From: Medakamo hakoo
Taxonomy: Eukaryota > Chlorophyta > Trebouxiophyceae > Coccomyxaceae
Length of the DNA stretch: 64,000 nucleotides
Direction of reading: 5' to 3'
Assembly: GCA_026636295.1 (NCBI GenBank)
Contig: CP089452.1
Coordinates: 124,001-188,000, forward strand
This document shows positions 20,423 to 31,609 of this stretch, piece after piece. The stretch's first letter is position 1; the number at the start of each line of letters is the position of its first letter. Below the pieces are notes generated by a model. The model saw nothing but the letters and a program-made list of their open reading frames with translations. It did no database searches and was not told where the DNA came from. The position numbers were made by a program, and so were the translations under genes.

Positions 20423-23400
20423 ATGGCAGCACCCACCCCTCCGCGCGCCAACTACCCCTTACGCGGCCGCGACAGCGGCCGCGCGGGCACCGTGCGTGCG
20501 GCGCAAGGCGAAGCCGACGCGTCGGCGCTGGCTTCCATCGCGGCCGGCCTGTCCCCGGTCTCCCTGACCAAAGCGGAGATGGACCGGTTCCGCGGGCGCA
20601 AAGCCGACTACCTGGGCGTGCGGTGAGTTGTGTGTGTGCTGGGGGGAGTGCTGTTTTGTGGGCGGGCACACCACCAATTGGGGCGTGTTCCCCTCACACC
20701 TCCGCCATCCCGACCCATCCCATCCTCAGCGACCGCCTCCTCCGCGCCTGGCAGGCCGCGCCGGCCACCTACCTCACGCTGGACGCTGCCCTGACGACCT
20801 GCGGCGCCGCGGATGCTGCCCTCGTCGCCGAAACGCACCGTTTTCTAACCTTGGACGGCCGCATCAACGTGTTTCTCTCCCCGCCACCGCCGCCAGAGGG
20901 GGCGCGCGCGGCCGACCCACCACCGCCGGCCGACCCGTCCGCCCCACCCACCCACGCCGCCTTAGCCGCCGCCGTCCAGGCCGTCCTGTCCAGCGTGGAC
21001 ACGGACGCGGTCACCCTCAAACAAGTCCGGGCGGCCGTCTCAGAGCGCCTGGGCGGCGCCGACCTGTCGTCCAGCCCGGAGCTCAAGGCCGCGCTCACGG
21101 CCATGGTGGACGCCGTCCTCGCGGGGGCCGACCCGGCTTCCGCCATCGCCGACGGGTCGGCCCCGCCCAGAGCGCGGCCGGCCTTGCCACCGCTGTCAGC
21201 CCCGGGCGCCCGCGTCATCGTCATCGGCGCGGGCCCCGCCGGCATCGCCGCCGCGCTCCACCTGCAAGCGGCCGGCGTTGCCGTGACGGTGCTGGAGGCG
21301 CGCGACCGGCCCGGCGGCCGCGTCTTCACGGCCGACCCGGCGACGACCGGCCTGTCCATCCCCGCCGACTGCGGCGCGTCCATCCTGACGGGGACGCGGG
21401 CTGTGTTGGTGGACGAAGGCCCGACGCCCGGGCGCCGCCCCGACCCGGCAGTGTGGGCAGTCGCCCAGACGCCGGGCGCGGCCCTCCACACGCTCGACGC
21501 GGAGCGCGTGCCCCTGTGGGATGGGGTGAGCGGGCAAGCCGTGGACGCTGCCTCCGACGACCGCGTCACGGCCGTGTGGGCGGGCCTGCAAGACGACGTC
21601 GCGGCCGCCGTGGAAGCCTGGACGGACGCGCACCCGGGCGGCGGCGGCGGGGCCGACCCGCCGCCCGACCTGGCCTCCCTCGGCGCGGCGCTCGACGCGG
21701 CCCTGGCCGCCCGGCTGGCGGGAGGAGGAGGCAAGCAAGCAGCGTCTGGCGACGGAGGAGGCGGCGGCGACGACCCGTCCGCGCCGTCGTCCGCCACGGC
21801 CGCCGCGTTCGCGGCCTTCACCCCCGGCCCGGCCTCGGCCGACGCCCGCCTTCTCGACTGGCACGCCGCCAACGCCGAGTACGGCTTCGCCGCCCCCCTG
21901 GCCTCCGTGTCCGCGCTGCACTGGAACGATGAGGACGCGACGGGCGGCGGGTTTGGCGGGCCCCACGCCATGGTCGTCGGCGGGTACGGCCAGGTCCTGG
22001 GCGGCCTGGCGGCGCGGCTGTCCGACCTCCGCCTGTCCACGCCCGCCGCCTCCATCCGGGACGTCCCGCCCGCCGACACGGCGTCGTCGCAGGCGGGCGG
22101 CCGGGTGGAAGTCACGACGGCGGCAGGGGAAACGCTGACCGCCGACGCCGTCGTCGTCGCCGTCCCGCTGGGCGTGCTCCAAGCGCTGCCCGGTGAGCGC
22201 TGCGGCATTGCCTTTGACCCGCCGCTGCCGCCCTGGAAGGCCAAGGCAATCGCGGCCCTGGGCATGGGCGCGCTCAACAAAGTTTTCCTGCGCTTCTCCA
22301 CGCCCTTTTGGCGGGAAGGCACGGGCGGGGCCGACATCTTTGGCGTCGCCCGCGCCGGCGGCCCGCCCGAGCGCGGGTGGGCGTTTTGCTTCTGGGACGT
22401 CGGGCGGTTTGCGCCCGGCGCGCCGGCCGTCCTCGTCGCCCTGCTGGCCGGCGCCGCCGCGCGGGAAGCCGAAACGCAGGCCGGAAAAGCCAAGGCCGTG
22501 GCCGCGGCGGTCGAAGGGCTGAGCGCGGCTTTTGGCGAGGCCGCGACCGCCGCGGGACCGCCCCTCGCCACGCACACGACCGCCTGGTGCGCCGACCCGG
22601 CGTCCCGCGGCGCGTACTCCTTCGTCCCGCCCGGCGCGGACGGCTCCACCTTTGAAGCCCTCGCCCGCCCGACGTCCGCCCGCGTCCTGTGGGCGGGCGA
22701 GCACACGGAGCGCGCGCACCAAGACACCGTGGGCGGGGCCGCGCTGTCCGGCCTGCGTGAAGCGGCGCGCCTGCTGCTGGGCGGCGGGCGGGTCGCCCAC
22801 CCGGACGACGCGGCCCGAGCGTCCGCGGCGCTGGCGGCGGCGGCTGGCGGCGGAGATGGCTCACCGTCGGCGGGCGACGACTGGTCGTCGTCGTCGTCGG
22901 AAGAGGAAGGAGCGGCGGGGGTGGAGGGCGGCCGCGCGCCCGCCGGGCGTGGCCGCGGGCGCGGCCGCGGCCGCCCGCGCCGGGCCGCCGCCCTAGCCGC
23001 CGAAGCCGCCAACCGCCCTCGCGCGGCCGCCGCCCAACAGGCCCGGTCCGCCGTCCTCAAAGACGCCGAGCTGGAGGCCGCGTCCAAGGCGGCCGCGGAC
23101 GAGCGGGCGTCGACGCGCGCGCTGTGGAGCGCTTGCGCCGCGGCCTCCTCACGCGGGGACGGGCCGGGGCTGGTGGCGGAGTTGCGCAAGGCGGGCGCGG
23201 AGGGGCCCGGCGGCCAGGCGCGCGCGCTGCGCATCCTGCGCGGCGCGGACAGCCGGGCCATGGCGGCGTTGGTCAAGGCGCCCGGTGGGGCGGCGCTCGT
23301 GGCCGGGTGGTGCGAGGGTTTGGCCGGCCTGCCGCCGGCGGGCGCGCCGGCGGGCGCGGCGGCCAACGCGGCCCGCGTTGTGGGGGCCCTGCCGCTGCCC

Positions 23401-24183
23401 CCCGCCGAGCGTGGCCCGACGGGCGCGGAGCGTGCTTTGCGGGCCGCGGCAGCCCACGCGGACGAGGAGGTGGCGGGCGCCGCCAATGCCGCGCTCGACG
23501 CCTGGTTTGGGAAGGGCGGCGGGCGGGGGGCGACGCCGCCGAGCGCTGAGCCCGCCGCGCTTCCTGCCGCCGTCCCGTCGCCCGAGCCACAAGCCCTGCC
23601 GGAAGACCCAGCGGCGGCTGTCGCTGCTTTAGCTGCCCGTGTTGCTGCTGCTGGGGCGGGCGTGTCGGCGGCCCTCTCCGCTCAGCTGGCCGAAGCGCAG
23701 GCCGCGGCCGCCGCGGCCGCGGCGCACGCTGCCGCGGCCGAAGCGCTCGAACGCCGGGCGGCCGAAGTCAACGGCGGCGCAGCGGCTGAAGCTGTCGCGG
23801 CCCCTCCGCCGCCCGCCCTCGCGGACTTCGCGGCCTTTGCCAAAGCCGCGCGCCGGGCGGCGCGCGCTGCGGTCGGTGGTGGAGGTGGAGGTCAAGCGCC
23901 TGCAGCGCCGCCTCCCACCACCACCGCGCCCGCCGACCTGACGGCCGCTGTTCGCTCCGCAGTATCCGCTTGCTTGAAGCCCGCATTTAAAGCGGGGAAG
24001 CTGTCCCAGGCCGCGTACAACGACGTCGCCCGCCGGGCGGCGGCCAAGGTGTTGGGTGGGCTGACCCGGCCTGGCGCGCCGCCCGTGCCGCTGCCGTTGC
24101 CCGCCGGTCACGTGGCCAAGATTCGGGCGCTGGTGGACGCGTACGTCACGCAAGCGCGCAAAGCGGGTGGGGGTGGGGCGTAG
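20423..24183 (+). CDS. LSD1-type histone demethylase: SWIRM, amine oxidase, AT-hook, TFIIS-N-like and SRI-like domains
   Basis: Two exons, 20423-20622 and 20730-24183, phase 2 (CG+C), about 1217 aa. LSD1 proteins remove methyl groups from histone H3 lysine using FAD. Domains in order: SWIRM (about 40-125; AEMDRFRGRKADYLGVRDRL, ending FLTLDGRINVFL); amine oxidase from VIVIGAGPAGIAAALHL (FAD site, about 229) through GALNKVFLRF with Lys584, the equivalent of LSD1 Lys661, to VLWAGEHTERAHQDTVGGAA; an acidic Ser/Glu stretch; an AT-hook-like GRGRGRGRPRR (about 808); a helical unit (about 861-995) ending EEVAGAANAALDAWF that looks like a TFIIS N-terminal/LW domain; and a final unit (about 1137-1210; CLKPAFKAGKLSQAAYNDVA then KIRALVDAYV) like the SRI/SCAF-type domains that bind RNA polymerase II. 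The last two are not part of animal LSD1. Nuclear. A TGTAA lies 33 nt past the stop. Confidence 0.88.
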
Positions 24184-24215
24184 AAGAGGGGGGAGAGAGA
24201 GAGCCCGGGCGTGCA

Positions 24216-24220
24216 TGTAA
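24216..24220 (+). terminator. Candidate TGTAA polyadenylation signal of the LSD1-type gene
   Basis: TGTAA lies 33 nt after the TAG at 24181-24183. Green algae commonly use this pentamer instead of AATAAA. Inferred from position. Confidence 0.45.
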
Positions 24221-24465
24221 TGTTCGTTTGCTTGGAGAGAGAGAGAGCAGCGCACGATGGCTGGAAAAGAACGACGAAAAAGACGCCGATACAACGTACG
24301 GCCCGCTCCCCTAGAATACACACGCGCCTTCCGCGGGCGCCTCTTATACGAGAGAGGCTGGAACGACGAGCCATCTCTCCAGCCTAGTGATACACGGGAC
24401 GAACACAAAAGCTAGGGGTACGTAAAAAAGAATGGGTGGGGGGACACACGCCCAAAAACGCGCGC

Positions 24466-26872
24466 TCAGCCCTCTGCTTTGAGCGGCGGCGCCACATATG
24501 CGTCCCGCGACCAGGCGACCTGCTTCTTGGCCGGCGGCGACGAGCCCTTGGGCGCGCGCAGCACGCCGCCGCCTCCTTTGCTCCCACCAACTTTGCCGCC
24601 GCCGCCCAGCCGCCCGGCCTGCGCGCGGCCGAGCCGGGCGGCAGACGTGGCGGGCAACGGCGCGCCCGCCTCCGCCGCCCGCCGCGACGCACCCGCCCTC
24701 TGCAGGCGAGACTCCCAGGGCAGCGCGCCCGCAGGCGGCGGCGGTGGGCCGGCCGCGCACTCGCGGTCGGCCCTGCGGCGGGCGAGCCACCCCGACAGGC
24801 GCGACCCCGCCGGCGCGGCGTGCGCTTCGGCGAGGGCGGACAGCACGTCGCGCGTCGCCGCCAGCCAGGCGATGTCGGGCGAGTCGGCGGACCCCCGCAC
24901 AGACACGCGGGCGGCGGGGGTGGGGGGGGGCGGCGGGGGTGAGGCCGCCGGCGCAGGCTGCCCGCCCACCTCTCTGCCGCCCACACCACCCGCCGTCGCG
25001 TCCGACAGGCCCAGGGAGTCGCTCAGAATCGCCATGGTCATGTCCAGCCGCCCAGGCGCCGGAGCAGCGCATGGAGGCGGACGCGGCGGCGGGCTGCCGG
25101 CAGCGCCGCGCCGCCCCCACCCCGCCGCCACTTTCCAGCGGGCGCGCGCACGCGCAGCGCGGGACGCGGCGTCGGCCGCTTGCGGGGCCGCCAGGGAGAC
25201 GACGCCCCACATGGCCAGGTGGGCGGCGCCCGCCCCGCCGGCGAAGTTGCGGGACGCCAGCATGTCCAGGCGCCCCGACTCCACCCAGAAGTTGGCAAAG
25301 TGGACGCGGGCCGCAATGGGGCCCGTCCAGGCTTGCAGCGCGTCGGGTGGCAGCGCCGCCGCGGCCGGCTTGGAGCCGGACGCGCTCATGCCGCACAGCG
25401 CCACGTCTTCGCGCCGCCCGCTGGTGGCCGTCGGGCCCTTGGACGGCGGAGACACACCAGGCGGCGCCGGCGAGCCGGCTTTGGCGCGGGCGCCGCCGAC
25501 CATCCGCAGCGCACCCAGCACCAGGGGCGTCGGGCGGAGCGCCAGCCGCAGCGGGTCCACGCCCACGTCCAGCGCCGTGCACGGCAGGTGGCCCGGCGCG
25601 GACGGGTGGACGGGCTCGAGGCTCACACGCACGGAGTCGTCCTCCAGGAGCCGGACCGCGCCCGCGAGGAGGGGGTGGATGCGGCCGAGGACGCCGCGGA
25701 CGAGGGCGGGCGTCAGGTCCAGGGCCGCGCGCGCGGGCGAGGAGAGCGTGAACCCCGTGCTGGTCAGCCAGCCGTACGCGGAGACGGCACCCTTTTCCGC
25801 CTCGGCCCGGAGCGCGACGGGCAGGAGGGGGACGCCGCCCGCGGGCGAGGGCGGGGGCGCGCTCGCGGGCCGCGCCCAGCCCAGGGACGGCAGGCTGAGC
25901 TTGCGGCCCTCGCCCGGCCGGCGCAGCGTGGAGGCGCCACCCGTCACGAAGAGGGAGACGCGCGTGCCGATGACGTCGGTCAGGGCGGAGGGGAGGGTGA
26001 GGGCGCCGCCGGCGATGGTGACCTGAGGTTTTTTTGGCGGAGGTGGTGTTGTCAGGGAGAGGCGCGCATGGATGGGGCAGGGGGGCGGTCGGTTCGGCGA
26101 CGGAGCGCCGTGGGCCCTCACCTTGGCGCCCCACACCCGCAGGCGGGCGGTCAGTTCGCCCCTCACGGGCTCCAGGGACAGGCCGCGTGGCAAGGAGAGC
26201 GCGCCGCCCTCTCCAGCCGCGTCGGCCGCGGCCGCGACGGCGGCGGCCAAGGCCTCGCCCTCGGCCCCGAGCGGCGGCGGCGGTGGAGGTTCCTCCCCGT
26301 CCGGCGGCGGCGCGTCTGCGGACGCGTCGAACGTCGCTTTCCCCGCCGCCAGCTGGTCGTCCGCACAGCTTGGCATCCGCACCAGGCCCAGCCACGCTAA
26401 GAACGCCAAAATTGTTGGCTCGAGCGTGCCCGGCTGGAGGGAGACGGTGAGGGCCGCGCCCTCCACTACAAAGTGCAGCGGGCGGCCCGGGTGGCGGACC
26501 AGGGAGGTCAGAGGAGCCGTGGCGGCGACGGACGACGCGGAGAAAAGCACCCCTCCCCCCAGCTCGGCCGGCAAGCGTAACGTGACGCGACGGGTGCGGG
26601 GAGTGGGGAGGAGGCGGGGGTGGTCGACGGAGAGGAGGCCTGGTGTGGAGGGAGGGAGGAGGAGGGGTGAGAAAAAAAAGGAACCTCGCGGGTTGGCGGC
26701 GACGAAGGAAAACGTCCGCACGGCTCCCCGCACACTCACCATGACGGATGATTTTCAACGCTGCGGGCAGGAGGTGGTCCACAGCTCGGACGAAAGCTCG
26801 GACCAGGGCCCAGTTGGCAGCGACGAGGGCGGCCGCCACGGCCGCCAGCAGCAGGCCGGCCGCGGCGAGCAT
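24466..26872 (-). CDS. Membrane-anchored protein of unknown family (beta-rich, possibly lipid-transfer type)
   Basis: Three exons: 26872-26740, 26639-26122 and 26022-24466; phases 1 and 0 match, about 735 aa. The N-terminus is one strong membrane helix, MLAAAGLLLAAVAAALVAAN, followed by a short amphipathic segment (RAFVRAVDHLLPAALKIIR). The rest is predicted mostly beta with repeated short strands: RVTLRLPAELGGGVLFSA, HFVVEGAALTVSLQPG, LSLEPVRGELTARLRVWGAK, VTIAGGALTLPSALTDVIG, CTALDVGVDPLRLALRPTP and ARVHFANFWVESGRLDM. One N-terminal anchor followed by repetitive beta strands is the plan of AsmA/TamB and chorein-like lipid-transfer proteins, but I see no decisive motif. The last 150 residues are Ala/Gly/Pro-rich. 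Intron 2 (99 nt) keeps the frame open, so its retention would not truncate the protein. Confidence 0.6.
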
Positions 26873-27162
26873 GCGGCCAGTCTGTTCGCGCGCAGGCGAG
26901 CAAAAAAAAGCCAGACGTCAGCTGCCTGGGGCTCGCGCGCCCGTGATCCAGCCGCGCCTGGTGGGCGGCACGGACGTCCCGCCACGCCCTGGGCAAGGAG
27001 CGGCGGGCGTGCGAGGCGTGGCAGTGTGCGGCTCCACACGGAGGCGAAATGCGGGAAAGCAGAGGTCTGCGCTCGTGTTTTTTTTCGTCTGTCTCACACT
27101 CCCAAAAACGCCGACGCGGCGGCGCGCCGCTCACGCTCTCGCTCGCGGCCCTCGGGTTAATT

Positions 27163-28549
27163 ATGGCCACCTGGCTCCCGCCTCCTGCGGAAGCCGGCCT
27201 TCAAGCTTCTCCGGCTTCTCCGGCTCGGCCGGCCTTCAAGCCTGGGCGCTTGGCGCTCAAACGGTGCGTGCGTGTGCGCGAAGTAGAGAGCGCATGCGGC
27301 CCGCGCTTTGCGCGCTCGTTTCGCACTCGTGTGCGCTCTCTCAACCTTCGCCCCTCCCTCCGCTCCTAAAAACAGGCCGCAACAACAACAACGACCGCCG
27401 CCCGACCCCGGCCCGCCCACCTCGGACGCTCCTCCCGACGACGACGACGACCTGGACGCCCTGCCACCCCGGGCGCACGCCATCGCCGCGCACGAGCGGG
27501 CGCAGGCGGTGGAGGTGGAGGCGGGCCCGCCCCCGCCCCAGCCCCCCGCCCTCGACGAGCTCCCTCCGCTCCCGCCGGCCGTCGCGGAAGCCGCCCGCGC
27601 GGCCGCGGCGGCCGCGCCCTCTACAGACGGTGCCCTGGCCGCCGCCGCCGCCGCCGTCGCCGCCGTCGCCGCGCCGGCCGCCGTCGCTCGGCGTGGCTTC
27701 AGACCGCCGCGCCGGGTGGAGCCTCCACCGCCGCCACGTGCGGCCACGCCTGCCCCTCTGTCCCAGCAGGCCGCCCTGCGGGATGCGGGCCTGCTGACGC
27801 CGGCGGGTGATGGCGAGGATGGCGACGGAGCTGCGGCGGCGGCGCCGGCCAACCCTTTCATGCGCGGGCGGGTCGGTGGTGGCCCGGCCGCGGCCGCACC
27901 TCCAGCCGAGCCTCCGCAGTCTTCGCCCTCGGCCGCGGCCCCGCCGTCGCCTCTGCAAGCCCTGCTCAAGCCGCCGGTGGCTGTGCCCCGCCCGCCCGCC
28001 GCGACGGGCGTCTTTGCCCGGCCGCGCGCGGTGGTGGCGCCCAAAGTGGAGGAGGGACGACGGGCGGAGGGGGAGGCACCGCCGCCCGCCGCGCCCGCTC
28101 CCGCACCCGCGCCACCCCCGCCACCGCCTGTCGCCCGCCCGCCCTTGCCGCCCGGCGCGCCCTGGTGGGCCCTCCTCCCCGATTTCGTGCCCCTGGACGC
28201 CCTGGACGCGGCGGGCGGCCGGGACCCGCGGGACGGCAGCGTCATCTTCATCCAGTTCCGGTCGCAGTTTGCGGACGGCGCCCTCCTCGGCGGCGGCGGC
28301 GGGGGTGGCGGCGGCGGCCCCTCGGGCCGGGTCGGTGGTGGTGGTGGTGAGGCGTCCGGTCCGCCGGGCGGTGGCCCGACCGGCTTCTGGACGACGGAGA
28401 CGGGCCCGCGCGGCGGCCAGAAGAAAGTCTACACGACCGCGGGCGGCGAGCGCAGGACGGGCGGGGCCGCGTACCGGGCCGCAAAGGCGGAGGCGGGCGG
28501 GCGGCGTGGGGGGGGTGGGGGGCGCAAGGCCAAACGGGGGCGGCGGTGA
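27163..28549 (+). CDS. Disordered Pro/Ala-rich protein, unknown function
   Basis: Two exons, 27163-27263 and 27376-28549, phase 2 (CG+G), about 424 aa. The N-terminus (PAFKPGRLALKRPQQQQ) is basic and Gln-rich, then comes PPDDDDDLDALPPRAHAI and long Pro/Ala stretches. Two parts look folded or conserved: APWWALLPDFVPLDALD followed by SVIFIQFRSQFADG, and near the end GFWTTETGPRGGQKKVYTTA with GGAAYRAAKAEAG, a 'W..E.gprG.kkVYt..G....G..AYr' pattern that could be a small protein or nucleic-acid interaction motif. The tail is GGRKAKRGRR, a likely nuclear signal. I do not recognise the family. It shares a 290-bp divergent spacer with the membrane-anchored gene upstream. Confidence 0.6.
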
Positions 28550-28692
28550 GGTGCGTCGTGTGTGTGTCATGCATGTCGCAGCAGCAGCAGCAGCTTTGTT
28601 TTTTTTTTTTTGCTTCCAGGCGGGGAGGCCGGTCGCTTGGTCGGGCTGTCTTTGCCGCGCACTGCGAATTTTTGTCGGAACAAAAAAACGGC

Positions 28693-29965
28693 ATGAGAGA
28701 GTCGTCCGACACGTTCACGCCACACGCACCGCTGGTGTCTGGCCCCGGCTCACTCGGCTCGGCGGCCAGCCCACGCAGCTTTGATGGTGTGTCGCCGTCG
28801 GCGCCCACGGCGGCCGCGCAGGCCGTGCGCCGTGCGCAGCGCCGCGCCGCAGCTGCGCGCTGCCTGCGTGTGAGTGCCCTCGCTGCCACGCACCTGGCTG
28901 CGTCCGCCCTGTGCTGTGCGGCGGTGGGAGCTGGCATGGCATCTTCCTTTGCGACCCTCAAGGCTGGAGGCGGAGGGAAGACCAGGTGAGGGGCGGGGCG
29001 CACACACACAGAGGCGGCGCGCATGCGGCCGTTTTTTTTGTTCGCCCCGACCTCTCAACCTCCGCGCCCCTTCTCTCTCACACGACGACGACCCAAACCA
29101 CAGCGCTGGCTGGCTCTTGGCCGCCACCCCAGCCGGCAAGACCACCTCGCTCGCCTCTGCCGCCGGCCCGGCCGCGGGCAAGGCCGGGATCGCGTCAGCC
29201 GTCGTGCTCGGTGTCGCGGCCGCGGGCGGGCTGGGCGCGGCCGCGGCCGACGGCTGCTGCGACGGCGGGCGGGTCGTTGCTTTAATCGCCGCGCTGCCTC
29301 TAGGCTTGGCGGTCATGGCCGCGCAGGCCGTTTTTTACGCGTGCGTGACCCTGGGCGCGCCAGACTCTCTGGCTGTGGGTGCTGCTGCTGGAAAGAAAGG
29401 CGGCCCGCCTCCCGCGCCCATCCGCACCACCGCCCCAACCCCTGTCCCGGGCCCGGCCTGGTGGTTGGGCATTGCCGCCGGCCTTGTCTGGACGGGTTTA
29501 GGTGTCGTCCTCTGGTCGGCGGAAGCCTGGCGCGTGCGCGGGCGGGCGGTGGCCGAGGCGGGGGCCTTGAGCGCGGCCGCCGCGGCCGCGGCCGCCGCCG
29601 ACTGCGAGGACGGCGTGGGCGGTGGCTGGCCCAGTCCGCGGGTGGGGTCGGCCAGCGGCGGGTCGGCGGCGTCGCTGGGCGTGGCGGGCGCGGGTGGGGC
29701 GGCGGCGTCCCCCCCTCCAGCAGCGGCCGTCGCTACTCACCTGAGCGCGCCCACTCCGACGGCCAAGCCGGCGAGCGCGTGGGGGGGCGCGCCCGCGCGC
29801 GTGACTGCCACCACGACTGCCGCGCCCGCTGCCGCGCCCGGCATTGACGCCTGGATCCAGGGCCTCCAAGCCAAAGTGGCGGCCGCCGCGGGCGGAGGAG
29901 GAGGAGGAGGCGTGGAGGCGGCGGCGCCTGCGCCCCCTGCCCGGCCGGCCTGGCCGTTTGCTTGA
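28693..29965 (+). CDS. Tetraspan membrane protein A, unknown function
   Basis: Two exons, 28693-28985 and 29104-29965, phase 2 (AG+C), about 384 aa. About four hydrophobic segments: CLRVSALAATHLAASALCCA, ASAVVLGVAAAGGLGAAAA, VVALIAALPLGLAVMAAQAV continuing into FYACVTLGAPDS, and PGPAWWLGIAAGLVWTGLGV. The N-terminal 50 residues and the C-terminal 130 (Ala/Ser/Gly/Pro-rich) are cytosolic-type. The third and fourth helices resemble those of the protein encoded at 31610-33001 (AVYAAVTLCGVGGP and PGPAWGAGMGAAAAWAA), so the two are probably paralogues. Plan is like MARVEL or plant DUF1218 tetraspans, without a motif that decides. Confidence 0.6.
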
Positions 29966-30146
29966 GAGCGAAAGAGAGGGAGGGCGGGGGGAGGGGCGTG
30001 GAGGGGGGTGTGCGCGTGTCATTAGGACCGTCCAACTGCCTATGCTTAAAAGGATGGAGCGGGAACAGCAAGGCGGAGGGAGCGGGGGGACGGGGCGGGA
30101 ACAGAACAGAGGGAACAGAGGGCGCTGGGTTGGGGCGTGGGCACGT

Positions 30147-30940
30147 TCACACTTTCCTCGCCGCCGCCGCCACCCCGCCCGCCGCCCCGGGGGCCTTGGC
30201 CGCGCTCCCCGCCTCCTCCGTGGCGATGAGCCCGAACTTCCTGGAGAGCTGGTACAGCCCCGTCATGGCCATGAAGGCGTTGACGGTCAGCAGGTTGTAG
30301 TTCACCTGCACAGTGCGTGTGGGTTGGGGGGCAAAGGAGAGCGGAGCGTGAGCGTTTGCTCAAGGTGCGCGGGGGTTGGGGCTCCCTCAGTTTTTTCCGC
30401 CCGCCACTGAAAAAAGGAGGCGGGCCGGATGCCCCCCCCCCCCCCCCAAAAAAATACCACAAAACCAACTCACCGGCGTGATCTGCGTGGAAAAGCGGGA
30501 CCAAATCAGGCCCGTCGCCGCCACCGCGCACTGCTGCGGTGTGGAAATTTGTTCGGCCGGCCGCCTGGAGGGGGGCGCACGGTGGATGGAAAAAAAAATG
30601 AGGCGGTGTAAAGGGCGACGTGTGCGCTTTCCCTTCACCGCTCCCCCCTCCTCTCGGCTCCTACACCTACTTGAAGTCCGCGATGTTGGCGGCCGTGATG
30701 CCCCACTTGAACGTGGGCGCCTGGGGTGTTTTTTTTTTTTGGTTTTCGTCAGGCAGTGAGAGACGCGCCTTTCCTCTCTAGGCAGGTAGCGGCGCTGCGC
30801 CCTCTCCCTCTTCGCGCCCCGTCCGTCCCGCCTCTCAAACTCCTCACCCAGAAGTGAATGGTCTTCGGCCCGGCCGGGTGGTTCCAGAACGCACGCAGGC
30901 GGCCGGCCAGGCCGCCGGCCGCGGGCGTGGGAGTCGTCAT
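30147..30940 (-). CDS. MPC2: Mitochondrial pyruvate carrier subunit 2 (MPC2)
   Basis: Four exons: 30940-30848, 30720-30671, 30564-30474 and 30305-30147; phases 0, 2, 0, about 130 aa, the family's usual length. MPC1 and MPC2 form the heterodimer that brings pyruvate across the inner mitochondrial membrane. Signatures: HPAGPKTIHFWAPTFKWGI, then ADFKRPAEQIS, VAATGLIWSRFSTQITPVNY, and a last helix LTVNAFMAMTGLYQLSRKFG. 'KRP.E.iS...' and 'tG.iW.R' point to MPC2 rather than MPC1. Exon 2 ends with a GTAGGT donor, unusual here. Intron 3 carries a run of 15 C on the plus strand (30433-30447), so it is G-rich on the gene strand, the opposite of most introns in this window. Confidence 0.93.
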
Positions 30941-31609
30941 TTCTGCGTCGGGCGGATGGATGGGAGGCAGAAGAGTTTTCCTAGCCTAGCCCCTTCCCGC
31001 TCCTGCCGGCCTTTCCTAGATCAGGAGAACGGCGAGAAGGCCGCGAGTGCGGTGCGCCGAGGCGGGGACGGGCCGTGCGTGGGAGCGCGCCTGGAGAGAG
31101 GGCAGCTCTCTCTGGTCGAGGCGCGACGGCCGAGTGAGCAGGGCTGTTGGGGGTGGCGAGCGCGCGCGTGCGCGTGTGAGTTTGGAGAGGAGAGGGCGGC
31201 CAGCGCTCCTGAGTTTCGCGCCGCGTGCAAGGCTGAGGCTGTGTGCTCGGCCTTTGAATCGACGGAGGCGCGTTGCGGAAGCCCGCTGCACCCGCCGCGG
31301 GCGTGCAACAGACAGAGCGCCCCATCGGCCGCGCGCCCGCCGCCCTCGACCCTAAGCTGCGCGAGCAACACGTCGCCTCGCGTCGCCAGAGCCCGCGTCC
31401 ACAAACTGACCTAGTCCACGCGCGTGTGCGCCACACACCAGGCACCACGGAAAGGCGGGCTGGAACGTGTCGCGACGCAGGAAACGTGCCGGGGCGGGGC
31501 CGAGAAAGGGGCGCGTCCGGACGCGAGTGTGTGTGAAAACAACGTTGTCAGCCCTGCCCCGCCTCGACTCTTTTCTTTTTTTTTTCACGCCAGCCCAAAC
31601 ACACACACG
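30941..31609. other. Intergenic, 669 bp
   Basis: Upstream of MPC2 and downstream of tetraspan B, both minus strand. GC-rich with open frames on both strands but no splice-supported or recognisable protein, and no TATA. Probably the MPC2 promoter plus a 3' UTR. Confidence 0.45.

Noticed and set aside
20769-23486. A 905-codon open frame antisense to the LSD1-type gene
   Set aside because: It mirrors the codon structure of the sense gene (GC-rich third positions), has no domain and no splice or start context. The sense strand has clear motifs.
24479-26400. Open frames of 400-515 codons antisense to the membrane-anchored gene
   Set aside because: Shadow of the opposite coding strand; no recognisable protein.
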